NCBI GenBank assembly: GCA_902761345.1
Contig: CACWKD010000012.1
Coordinates: 1-32,684 of the forward strand
Direction of reading: 5' to 3'
DNA: 32,684 nt
Origin: an uncultured Ruminococcus sp.
GTDB lineage: Bacteria > Bacillota > Clostridia > Oscillospirales > Acutalibacteraceae
Below the pieces are notes generated by a model that was not told where the DNA came from, did not search any database, and saw nothing but the letters and a program-made list of their open reading frames with translations. Positions within the stretch are counted from its first letter, which is position 1; each line of letters starts with the position of its first letter. The translations under genes and the position numbers were made by a program. Of this stretch, positions 16,641 through 24,705 are shown piece after piece.

Positions 16641-16677
16641 GCCGCATAAAACGGCAGAAAGCTTTAACACAAATTAT
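16617..16677. promoter_or_regulatory. Nested dyad between divergent promoters, candidate operator
   Basis: ATAATTTGTG (16617-16626) and CACAAATTAT (16668-16677) are a perfect 10-bp inverted repeat. Centred within one base of it is TGCCG (16640-16644) and CGGCA (16652-16656). It lies between the symporter operon and the amidohydrolase, which are transcribed apart, so a regulator binding here could control both. No regulator gene adjoins it. Confidence 0.5.
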
Positions 16678-16703
16678 ATTTACATGATTGAGAGGGACGA
16701 AAC

Positions 16704-17534
16704 ATGGTAATTGATTTTCATACACATATTTACCCCGACAAAATCGCCGAGAAAACTATCAGCACCCTTATGACATCTGCACCCGATGTTAAAGTCTATA
16801 CAAAAGGTACGCTTAACGCGCTGCGTGACAGTATGAAAAAGTCGGGCATTGATAAATCGGTAGTTCTTCCCGTAGCAACACGCAAAGGTCAATTTGACAC
16901 TATTAACCGCTTTGCACTTGACATTAACAATACTTACAGCGACCTTGTATCGTTCGGCGGAATACACCCCGATGATGACGATATAGAGAACAAACTGCTT
17001 TACCTCAAAGAAAACGGTTTTAAAGGCGTCAAAATACACCCTGATTACACAGGAACATTTATCGACGATGAAAGATACATAAAGATAATCACCGAATGCG
17101 TAAAGCTCGGACTTACTGTTGTTACTCATGCGGGAGTTGATCCTGCTTTTGATGTGATACACTGTCCGCCCGAAAAAGCAAGAGCCGTACTCGACAGGAT
17201 CTCAGCCGAAACAAAAGCCGAAAAGCCGTTTCTGGTATTTGCTCATCTTGGCGGCATATACTGTCACAAAGAGGTTTTAAAATATCTTGCAGGAACAAAC
17301 TGTTACATAGATATAAGCTGTTCATTCGCCTCGCTCGGCAGTTACTGTGATACAACCGACGAGGAAGTTGTTGATATGATAAAAATGCATGGTGCAGACA
17401 AGGTGCTTTTCGCAACAGACAGCCCTTGGAATGATCAGACGGCTTATCTTGAAAAACTCAAATCCCTTGACGGTCTGTCCGACACAGAAAAAGATATGAT
17501 ACTCTATCAGAATGCCGAAAGACTGCTTTCATAA
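16704..17534 (+). CDS. Amidohydrolase (TIM-barrel metal-dependent hydrolase)
   Basis: A 276-aa amidohydrolase-2 type protein. The metal-binding HxH is near the N-terminus (VIDFHTHIYP). It continues with GGIHPDDDD, GVKIHPDYTG, VVTHAGVD (a further metal His), FAHLGG, and ATDSPWNDQ with the metal-binding Asp. The family includes hydrolases and decarboxylases acting on aromatic and carboxylic rings. The substrate is not readable here. The gene is alone on its strand, divergent from the aryl-acid operon across a shared dyad, which suggests a linked role, perhaps on an aryl-acid product. GAGAGGGA lies upstream of the ATG. A TatD-like nuclease is less likely given the overall motif pattern. Confidence 0.82.
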   Translation: MVIDFHTHIYPDKIAEKTISTLMTSAPDVKVYTKGTLNALRDSMKKSGIDKSVVLPVATRKGQFDTINRFALDINNTYSDLVSFGGIHPDDDDIENKLLYLKENGFKGVKIHPDYTGTFIDDERYIKIITECVKLGLTVVTHAGVDPAFDVIHCPPEKARAVLDRISAETKAEKPFLVFAHLGGIYCHKEVLKYLAGTNCYIDISCSFASLGSYCDTTDEEVVDMIKMHGADKVLFATDSPWNDQTAYLEKLKSLDGLSDTEKDMILYQNAERLLS

Positions 17535-17623
17535 TCTACAAAATTATTGCACTCAAGTCTAACTTTTTTATCGTCGCTTACTTATTATAAAACTTTAAAT
17601 CGTAAAAGTCAATAAAAAAATAC

Positions 17624-17711
17624 TGTTTCGACAGCATATTAACACTTAGTTACAATTTATGACTATTATTTTTGTACAATTTGCCGTCATATTTTGTTTA
17701 TTGTCGAAACA
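17624..17711. promoter_or_regulatory. Pair of candidate Spo0A boxes
   Basis: TTGTCGAAA at 17701-17709 and its reverse complement around 17625-17633 match the published 0A box TGTCGAA. They are arms of a 10-bp inverted repeat. No promoter or gene start is next to them, so function is open. Confidence 0.35.
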
Positions 17712-17748
17712 TCAAATATATAATCGGCTATACTGATACATTTACAAT

Positions 17749-17780
17749 AAAAAAGGGCATACGGAAATCATCTGTATGCC
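17749..17780 (-). terminator. Terminator after azlD
   Basis: GGCATAC (17756-17762) pairs with GTATGCC (17774-17780). On the minus strand six T follow. It lies about 113 bases beyond the azlD stop; no other gene needs it. Confidence 0.7.
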
Positions 17781-17892
17781 TGTTATTTTTATATGTTATA
17801 GTTTACTCGATCCACTTAATGCGATATGTTCGATTTTTCCCTGAACTCTGTTGTACGAAGTTTAAGCGTTGGTGTAAGGTCCGTAGCAACGC

Positions 17893-18219
17893 CTAAAACA
17901 CAAATTGTACAAGCAACATATAGCAGACTGTTCCACCCGCTACCGAAAGCAGCATATTTTTCCGCCATAAGTGAAGAATTATCACAACTGCAATTGCTAT
18001 AAACTCGGGCAGTCCGTGAGATCCGCCTAATATAGATACATCTTTCATACAATAAACAACCAGCATACCAAAAATCGAGGCAGGAAGTGCCTTTCCGAGA
18101 TAGTCTATATATTTCGGAACAGGCTTATCCGATTTAAAAACTAAAAATGGCAAAAATCTCGTTGCCATAGTTCCTATCACACATAATCCAATCGTTATTA
18201 TTTGTTGAGCAACAGTCAT
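17893..18219 (-). CDS. azlD: AzlD-family branched-chain amino-acid exporter subunit
   Basis: A 108-aa membrane protein with about four helices and the family pattern of small AzlD proteins ([43 protein letters not shown]). AzlD pairs with AzlC to export branched-chain amino acids across the cell membrane. Its ATG overlaps the azlC stop by four bases (ATGA), so the two are translated together. Length is typical. Confidence 0.88.
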   Translation of the reverse strand: MTVAQQIITIGLCVIGTMATRFLPFLVFKSDKPVPKYIDYLGKALPASIFGMLVVYCMKDVSILGGSHGLPEFIAIAVVIILHLWRKNMLLSVAGGTVCYMLLVQFVF

Positions 18220-18929
18220 TGTTTATCCTCACTATCCTTTCTCTCTATCGGCTTACGCAAAAGAGTAAGAATTAATGTTATGCAGATCATAGTCGGTATC
18301 ATAAAATTCTCCGCACCAAAAACAATAAGACACAGTACCGATGCTGATAAACCAACACAAGAAGAAATATGTTGTTTTTCCTTTAGCCACTGATCGAGAA
18401 AAATAACTACAAACATTGCTGTCATTACAAAAGACAATCCATATGTGTTAAACTTAATAAGTCCTCCGATTATTCCTCCGAGTGTTGAACCCGTAACCCA
18501 GTATACTCGATTTAACAGTGTTACAAAGAACATAAACCAGCCTTTATCTATATCATCGGGGATTTCTGTCGAATAGTTTATAGAAAAGCTTTCATCGCAC
18601 ATTCCAAATATAAGATACGGCTTTTTCCAACCTGTATCCTTGTATTTTTCCAGCATAGAGATACCATAAAACAAATGACGCGCCTGTATCATCAGTGCGG
18701 CTAACAGAGTTTGCAAAGGTGCAAATGTGCTTAAAAGCATAGAAGCGGCAACAAACTCAAGAGATCCTCCGAATATGGTCATACTCATAAGCATAGGATA
18801 GACAAAAGAAAAGCCGTTTACATTCATCAAAACTCCGTAGCTAAATCCTAAAAACCAAAATCCCGCAAAAATTGGTATTGTTTTTGGAAATGCAAATAGT
18901 AAAGCTTTAACAATACGATTTTTTCTCAT
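18216..18929 (-). CDS. azlC: AzlC-family branched-chain amino-acid exporter subunit
   Basis: A 237-aa membrane protein with about seven hydrophobic segments. The AzlC pattern is seen in [22 protein letters not shown] near the start, [31 protein letters not shown] and GMCDESFS. With AzlD it forms an LIV-E type exporter. The ATG has GAGGGGAAG upstream. It follows the enolase terminator and probably has its own promoter, which I could not place. Confidence 0.9.
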   Translation of the reverse strand: MRKNRIVKALLFAFPKTIPIFAGFWFLGFSYGVLMNVNGFSFVYPMLMSMTIFGGSLEFVAASMLLSTFAPLQTLLAALMIQARHLFYGISMLEKYKDTGWKKPYLIFGMCDESFSINYSTEIPDDIDKGWFMFFVTLLNRVYWVTGSTLGGIIGGLIKFNTYGLSFVMTAMFVVIFLDQWLKEKQHISSCVGLSASVLCLIVFGAENFMIPTMICITLILTLLRKPIERKDSEDKQ

Positions 18930-18960
18930 ACTTCCCCTCTTTTCAAATTTTCCTAAAATT

Positions 18961-19000
18961 AAAATCTCTCTGTACAGTCTTAACCGTACAGAGAGATTTT
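18961..19000. terminator. Terminator between enolase and azlC
   Basis: AAAATCTCTCTGTAC (18961-18975) and GTACAGAGAGATTTT (18986-19000) form a perfect 15-bp stem with a 10-nt loop. The stem itself supplies A and T runs on both sides. On the minus strand it ends the enolase message, 37 bases after the stop. Confidence 0.75.
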
Positions 19001-19036
19001 ATATGTTATGTTAGTTCTTAATCTGCCAACGGGGAA

Positions 19037-20389
<1,353 letters not shown>

Positions 20390-20442
20390 CTAAAAACTAA
20401 CTTGATTTATTAATTTCATTACACGTCCTTGTTCACACAAAT

Positions 20443-20512
20443 GGTATAAAATGCACAAATTCACAGTCAACCTATCCTATTTTATAATAGCACATATTTG
20501 ACAAAATTGCAA
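20443..20512 (-). promoter_or_regulatory. Enolase promoter region
   Basis: On the minus strand TTGCAA (20512-20507) and TATTAT (20489-20484) are 17 bases apart with an extended -10 TG. A second, weaker pair TTGACT (20470-20465) and TATACC (20448-20443) lies downstream with a 16-base spacer. The first is the better candidate. Confidence 0.6.
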
Positions 20513-20594
20513 GGGTATTTTTTCCTTGTTATACGTTTTTTTACAAATAATTCTTACGCTTGCAAAATCCCCTTTGCATTCATAAATAAACAAC

Positions 20595-21149
20595 TCACTC
20601 AACGTCAACTACAAAAGGGTATTTTAATTTCATAATTATCGAAATATCCTTTGTTTTTGAATCCTCCGAAATACTGCTGTCAAGCTTTCCGAAACAATTT
20701 TGGAACCTCGAAAACTTCTCCATTCTCTCCCTAAAGGTTTTTCCGTTGGAGCTTACATAACCGCTAAAATCATATGATACAGGATTATCGGGGATAATAT
20801 ACTCCCCCACAACATAAGCCTGATATTTTGTGCCCTTCGTATAAGTAACCTGACTGATGTCGGGAGAGATCATCTGCTCCGCATTATCCCATTTCATTTT
20901 TACAGCAACAGCAACAGTTTTTTCTCCTTTAGGATCTTTTGCCTTAGGATTAACTCTGCAAAGAACATATACTTCATCATTCTCCGACAGCTTGCGAACC
21001 TCATCTATACAAGGCTTATTTATCTTAGCCGTCCACAAGCTATAAGTATTTTTCTCTAAATCAGCAGCTTTTCTCTCGATTATCTGTTGCGGAGTTTCAT
21101 TCATATGTTTGCCGATAATATGATAAAAAATATTTTGATACTTAATCAT
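20595..21149 (-). CDS. Protein of unknown function
   Basis: A 184-aa soluble protein with no signal peptide, membrane segment or motif I recognise. Charged, with mixed strand and helix character (DEVYVLCRVNPKAKDPKGEK and later DISIIMKLKYPFVVDVE). The ATG at 21149 has GGGAG upstream. It starts 22 bases after the truncated YitT-family gene, in the same direction, so the two share a transcript. It occupies the place where the rest of a YitT protein would be encoded, which suggests a rearrangement joined them. Confidence 0.65.
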   Translation of the reverse strand: MIKYQNIFYHIIGKHMNETPQQIIERKAADLEKNTYSLWTAKINKPCIDEVRKLSENDEVYVLCRVNPKAKDPKGEKTVAVAVKMKWDNAEQMISPDISQVTYTKGTKYQAYVVGEYIIPDNPVSYDFSGYVSSNGKTFRERMEKFSRFQNCFGKLDSSISEDSKTKDISIIMKLKYPFVVDVE

Positions 21150-21171
21150 ATCTTCACTCCCGTTCTTTTAG

Positions 21172-21525
21172 TTATTCATTATTTATGTCATTACAAGCCT
21201 CATTCTCTAATAAATCTCTGAAAATAAATGCAAAGAGCGAATATACCACAATCGCATAAACCGACTTTATTACAAATCTTTTGCCGACTTTTTTTACTGC
21301 CAGCAGATAGAACGGAATGTTAAGCACAAGCAAAAACAAGCTCATTGTAAAAATTGGAGGAGTTACCACATCAAGCAAATACGCAGTACCCGATATACCG
21401 CTGTCGAAAAGATTTACAGGGGCAAGAACAAGGGATACTCCAAAAGCATTTATTATTCCTGCGGCGGTTAGAGCCAATAATTTAAGCAGTTTCTTTATTG
21501 TTAGTTTTTCCTTTATTTTCTTCAT
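21172..21525 (-). CDS. YitT-family membrane protein, C-terminally truncated
   Basis: A 117-aa protein whose residues about 10-100 match the start of the YitT family. After a basic N-terminus come KLLALTAAGIINAFGVSLVLAP and SLFLLVLNIPFYLLAVKKVGK, then a third hydrophobic stretch ending FAFIFRDLL. Full-length members are about 280 aa with further helices and a cytoplasmic DUF2179 domain, all missing here. The last 14 residues (ENEACNDINNE) look like an unrelated tail. The start is intact (GGGGGA upstream), so the piece may be expressed, but it is probably the remains of a broken gene. I see no missing half in another frame next to it. Confidence 0.7.
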   Translation of the reverse strand: MKKIKEKLTIKKLLKLLALTAAGIINAFGVSLVLAPVNLFDSGISGTAYLLDVVTPPIFTMSLFLLVLNIPFYLLAVKKVGKRFVIKSVYAIVVYSLFAFIFRDLLENEACNDINNE

Positions 21526-21544
21526 TATATTCCCCCTGCGATTT

Positions 21545-21582
21545 ATAAAATTAAGTGTGAGAACAGTCGCCCATTCTCACAC
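21545..21582 (-). terminator. Terminator after lysA
   Basis: GTGTGAGAA (21555-21563) pairs perfectly with TTCTCACAC (21574-21582). On the minus strand TTAATTTTAT follows. The stem starts 10 bases after the lysA stop. Confidence 0.7.
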
Positions 21583-21591
21583 ATAGTGAAT

Positions 21592-22887
21592 TTATATTTC
21601 GTTAGAGATCATATCTGCATAAGTTTCTCTCTTAATAACAATATGATCCTCTCCGTTTGTAAGCATTACAACAGCGGGCTTCGGAACTTTGTTATAATGC
21701 GACGCCATAGCATAGTTATACGCACCTGTTGTGAGTACGGCAACAATATCTCCCCTGCACGGTCTTGGCATCATAACATCCTCCTGAATAATATCTCCGC
21801 TTTCGCAGCATCTTCCTGCAACCGTACACTTGTAATCACAAGCGTCTTCCATTCTGTTTGCAAGCAGTACCGTATAAGGCGACTGATACAGAGTAAATCT
21901 CGGGTTATCCGTCATACCGCCGTCTATCGAGATATAGTTCTTAAGACCTGTTATCTCCTTTAAGTAACCTGCCGTATAGAGCGTCAAACCTGCGTCTGCC
22001 ACTATACTTCTGCCGGGTTCCATAAGAATTTTCGGAATTTCAAGAGAATACTCACCGCAAAGCGAACGTACTATTTCAGCTATTCCCTTGATATTGTTTC
22101 TGTAATCTATCTCGGGATCATCTTCCGTATAGCGTACGCCCATACCTCCGCCGAGGTTTAACACCTTTGCGGTAAAACCAAACATATCCCTTGTATCCGC
22201 GATAAACTTTATCATTATTCTTGCGGCGTCGCAGAATGGATCATACTCGAAAATCTGCGAACCTATGTGGCAGTGGTATCCTACAAGCTCGATATTTTCA
22301 AGAGTAAGCGTCTTTTTTACAAGCTCGTATGCCTGATTTGTTTCAATCGCAACACCAAACTTCGAATCAACGCTTCCCGTTGATATTTTCTTATGAGTAT
22401 GAGGATCAATTCCCGGGGTAATTCTCAAAAGTATCTTCTGTGTAACGCCCATATTCCTTGCAATTTCATCTATTACGGATACTTCCTCAATACTGTCACA
22501 CACAAAATGTCCGACGCCGCTTTCTATCGCGTAACGTATCTCGTTTTCTGTTTTGCTGTTGCCGTGGAAGTACGCTTTTTCCATAGGAAACCCTGCCTGT
22601 ACAGCCGTATATATTTCGCCTGCCGAAACACAGTCGATACCTATATTTTCACTCTTTGCTATCTTGTAAATATACTTAAAGCTCAAAGCCTTGCTTGCAA
22701 AAAGCGGCATAGAGTCACCTGTAAAAAACTCTTTCATAGCTTCTCTGTATATAGTCATCTTTTCTCTTATCTTTGCTTCGTCCATAAGCATAAGAGGAGT
22801 ACCGTATTTTTGTGCAAGCGTTACAACATCAGCACCTGCAAAAGTAAGATGTCCCTCTCCGTTCACCGATAAATTATTACATATCAT
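21592..22887 (-). CDS. lysA: Diaminopimelate decarboxylase
   Basis: The last step of lysine synthesis, removing the carboxyl of meso-diaminopimelate with PLP. A 431-aa protein with the PLP lysine at 66 in FASKALSFKY. Other marks are FHGNSKTENE, GYHCHIGSQI, the glycine loop LNLGGGMGVRY, MEPGRSIVADAG and the active-site Cys in GRCCESGD. The ATG at 22887 has GAGGGG in its leader and is preferred to an in-frame TTG at 22896. It lies 61 bases downstream of dapA and should share its lysine-riboswitch control, giving feedback over the first and last steps of the branch. A terminator follows. Confidence 0.95.
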   Translation of the reverse strand: MICNNLSVNGEGHLTFAGADVVTLAQKYGTPLMLMDEAKIREKMTIYREAMKEFFTGDSMPLFASKALSFKYIYKIAKSENIGIDCVSAGEIYTAVQAGFPMEKAYFHGNSKTENEIRYAIESGVGHFVCDSIEEVSVIDEIARNMGVTQKILLRITPGIDPHTHKKISTGSVDSKFGVAIETNQAYELVKKTLTLENIELVGYHCHIGSQIFEYDPFCDAARIMIKFIADTRDMFGFTAKVLNLGGGMGVRYTEDDPEIDYRNNIKGIAEIVRSLCGEYSLEIPKILMEPGRSIVADAGLTLYTAGYLKEITGLKNYISIDGGMTDNPRFTLYQSPYTVLLANRMEDACDYKCTVAGRCCESGDIIQEDVMMPRPCRGDIVAVLTTGAYNYAMASHYNKVPKPAVVMLTNGEDHIVIKRETYADMISNEI

Positions 22888-22910
22888 TTTCAACAATCCC
22901 CTCTTTTTAT

Positions 22911-22937
22911 GCGGAGAGCAAAGATAACACTCTCCGC
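22911..22937. other. Hairpin between dapA and lysA
   Basis: GCGGAGAG (22911-22918) pairs with CTCTCCGC (22930-22937). On the minus strand it is followed by A-rich sequence, not U, so it is unlikely to terminate the message and may instead stabilise the dapA 3' end or set the dapA to lysA ratio. Confidence 0.5.
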
Positions 22938-22948
22938 CGTTTTCCTGT

Positions 22949-23839
22949 TTATATATCAGCGCCCATTTTCTTCATTTCGCTGTAAAGCACCTCTGCGTGA
23001 GCGTCCTCCATAGGAGTAAGCGGCAAACGCACATAGTTTTCGCCAAATCCCATTTTTGCCATAGCAGCCTTTACGGGAATAGGATTAACCTCTGAGAAAA
23101 GCGCGTTAATAAGCGGCAAATAGTCAAGCTGCATTTTTGCGCTTCCCTCTACATCGCCTGCGAAGAACTTATCGCAAAGCTCGACTGTTTCTTTCGGGAA
23201 CACGTTCGACAAAACAGAAATAACTCCCTTTCCGCCGATAGACATAAGCGGAACTATCTGATCATCGTTACCGCTGTACATATCAAGCTTATCGCCTACA
23301 AGCTGCATGATTTTCACGCACTGGCTGATATTTCCGCTTGCCTCCTTGATACCTGCTATCATCGGGTGATCTGCAAGCTTTACAAAAGTTTCGGGGGCAA
23401 TATTTACGCCTGTTCTCGACGGAATATTATACAGTATCAGCGGAACTGTTGAAGCGTCTGCAATAGTTGTAAACATCTTTACAAGTCCGTTCTGCGTAGC
23501 CTTATTGTAGTAAGGTGTTACCACGAGGCAGGCGTCTGCGCCGACTTCGCAAGCAAACTTTGTAAGAGATACGGCATAAGCAGTATCGTTTGCGCCAGTA
23601 CCCGCAATTATCGGTACTCTCTTGTTTGCTCTCTTAACGGCAAACTCGATAGCCTTTCTGTGTTCCTCATCTGTAAGAGTAGAAGCCTCTCCTGTTGTTC
23701 CGCATATAACAAGTGCGTTGATCCCCTGCTCGATCTGCCAGTCAATCAAGCGTCCGAAATTCTCGTAATCAATTCCGTTTTCATTCAGAGGTGTAATAAG
23801 CGCAGTAGCCACACCTTTAAAGATAGTATTCTTACTCAT
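22949..23839 (-). CDS. dapA: 4-hydroxy-tetrahydrodipicolinate synthase
   Basis: The first committed step of lysine and diaminopimelate synthesis, condensing pyruvate with aspartate semialdehyde in the cytoplasm. A 296-aa TIM-barrel protein. GTTGEASTL holds the pyruvate pocket. Y137 and R142 lie in YNIPSRTG, and the Schiff-base lysine is K165 in AGIKEASGN. The ATG at 23839 has AAAGGAG 9 bases upstream. The message begins about 280 bases upstream with a lysine riboswitch and terminator, so lysine should shut it down. lysA follows as the second gene. Confidence 0.96.
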   Translation of the reverse strand: MSKNTIFKGVATALITPLNENGIDYENFGRLIDWQIEQGINALVICGTTGEASTLTDEEHRKAIEFAVKRANKRVPIIAGTGANDTAYAVSLTKFACEVGADACLVVTPYYNKATQNGLVKMFTTIADASTVPLILYNIPSRTGVNIAPETFVKLADHPMIAGIKEASGNISQCVKIMQLVGDKLDMYSGNDDQIVPLMSIGGKGVISVLSNVFPKETVELCDKFFAGDVEGSAKMQLDYLPLINALFSEVNPIPVKAAMAKMGFGENYVRLPLTPMEDAHAEVLYSEMKKMGADI

Positions 23840-23882
23840 AATAACAAACTCCTTTTGATAATTTGATTTCTGCAATAAAAAG

Positions 23883-23906
23883 AAAAAAAGCCGATAAACA
23901 TCGGCT
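23883..23906 (-). terminator. Riboswitch-controlled terminator before dapA
   Basis: AGCCGAT/ATCGGCT (7 bp, 4-nt loop) is followed on the minus strand by seven T. It sits between the lysine aptamer and the dapA ribosome site, as expected of a transcriptional OFF switch. Confidence 0.85.
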
Positions 23907-23947
23907 ACCCAAATTACTCAAAACAGGTTCTACGAATAGTTTTTCAT

Positions 23948-24113
23948 AATTAAGATAGCACTCCGCATCTGCGACAGTAGAACGGATATTGTCCGCACTC
24001 CCAGAAAACCTTTCGCCTCGGTTTCTTCGGCAAATACTCCTTTCATTTGTGCCATAGCTTTGCGAAAGCCCTCGTCACACATTACTGATAGTATTCGCAC
24101 CTCTATCATAATT
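23948..24113 (-). promoter_or_regulatory. Lysine riboswitch aptamer (L box)
   Basis: On the minus strand the conserved L-box elements appear in order. They are AGAGGTGCGAATACTATC, then AGTA, then AAAGGAGTATTTGCCGAAG, then CTGGGAGTGCGGACA. The closing stem pairs AATTATGATAG (24113-24103) with CTATCTTAATT (23958-23948), 10 of 11 matched. It is followed by the terminator at 23883-23906 and then dapA. Lysine binding should favour the terminator. GTTCTAC inside the aptamer can also pair with GTAGAAC downstream of it, a possible antiterminator piece. Confidence 0.92.
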
Positions 24114-24124
24114 GCAGTAATTTT

Positions 24125-24153
24125 ATGATAACACTTATTTTATTATATGTCAA
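24125..24153 (-). promoter_or_regulatory. Promoter of the lysine-riboswitch dapA-lysA unit
   Basis: On the minus strand a perfect TTGACA (24153-24148) and TATCAT (24130-24125) are 17 bases apart. Transcription from about 24118 would begin just before the aptamer's closing stem. Confidence 0.8.
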
Positions 24154-24287
24154 TAGAATATGCAGATACTGCTTTAATTTTTCCGAATTTTTTACTTTTT
24201 ATTTTTAATTGTTTGCAAATGTATGTCAAACCGTAAATTAAAAAATTACCCTGCAAAAAATAAATTTAAAAAAATTAAATTTTGTTA

Positions 24288-24316
24288 TTGACAACTCCCT
24301 CTCGCTGTGCTATAAT
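24288..24316 (+). promoter_or_regulatory. Perfect consensus promoter of the tRNA cluster
   Basis: TTGACA (24288-24293) and TATAAT (24311-24316), both perfect, are 17 bases apart with an extended -10 TG. It is preceded by an A+T-rich block that could act as an UP element, as expected of stable RNA. Confidence 0.9.
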
Positions 24317-24378
24317 ATCTATCGTTGGGTTGAGACACAGCAAAACAAAATGAATGTCTTGTCTTAATCATAATATAT

Positions 24379-24456
24379 GGTGGGTATAGCTTAGTTGGTT
24401 AAAGCGCCAGTTTGTGGCACTGGAGACCGTCGGTTCGAATCCGACTATCCACCCCA
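24379..24456 (+). tRNA. tRNA-His (GTG)
   Basis: Full cloverleaf with anticodon GTG in the loop tttGTGgca, T-arm GTCGG-TTCGAAT-CCGAC, and acceptor stem GTGGGTA/TATCCAC. The extra G at 24379 opposite C73 is the histidine identity mark. The 3' CCA is encoded. Confidence 0.95.
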
Positions 24457-24459
24457 TTT

Positions 24460-24535
24460 GATCCATTAGCTCAGTTGGCAGAGCACTTGACTTTTAATCA
24501 AGGTGTCCGGAGTTCGAATCTCCGATGGGTCACCA
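24460..24535 (+). tRNA. tRNA-Lys (TTT)
   Basis: Acceptor GATCCAT/ATGGGTC, anticodon TTT, T-loop TTCGAAT, CCA encoded. It starts 3 bases after tRNA-His and lies on the same transcript. Confidence 0.95.
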
Positions 24536-24566
24536 TAAGCTGTTCATTGTAACAGCTTATTTTTTT
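24536..24566 (+). terminator. Terminator-like hairpin between tRNA-Lys and tRNA-Gln
   Basis: TAAGCTGTT (24536-24544) pairs perfectly with AACAGCTTA (24551-24559). Seven T follow. It begins right at the tRNA-Lys CCA and ends three bases before tRNA-Gln. Confidence 0.75.
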
Positions 24567-24568
24567 AT

Positions 24569-24641
24569 TGGGCTGTCGCCAAGCGGTAAGGCAACGGACT
24601 TTGACTCCGTCATCCCGTGGGTTCGAATCCCGCCAGCCCAG
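24569..24641 (+). tRNA. tRNA-Gln (TTG)
   Basis: Acceptor TGGGCTG/CAGCCCA with discriminator G, anticodon TTG, T-arm GTGGG-TTCGAAT-CCCGC. Unlike its neighbours it has no encoded CCA. It lies just after a terminator-like hairpin and has no promoter of its own that I can see. Confidence 0.95.
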
Positions 24642-24645
24642 CTTT

Positions 24646-24696
24646 AAACGCTGCATAGATACTGTAAATGTATTTATGCAGCGTTTTTGTTTTTAC
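24646..24696 (+). terminator. Terminator of the tRNA cluster
   Basis: AAACGCTGCATA (24646-24657) pairs perfectly with TATGCAGCGTTT (24675-24686), followed by T-rich sequence to 24696. Confidence 0.85.
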
Positions 24697-24705
24697 TATT
24701 TTTTA

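Larger units (their letters stand above)
17535..17892. other. Intergenic stretch between amidohydrolase and azlD
   Basis: AT-rich, with no convincing gene on either strand. It holds a perfect inverted repeat, TGTTTCGACA (17624-17633) and TGTCGAAACA (17702-17711), 68 bases apart. Both arms match the Spo0A box core TGTCGAA. It also holds the azl terminator at 17749-17780. I see nothing else. Confidence 0.5.

Noticed and set aside
17816-18052. Minus-strand 78-aa frame overlapping azlD
   Set aside because: Out-of-frame with azlD, which has the AzlD pattern and a coupled start.
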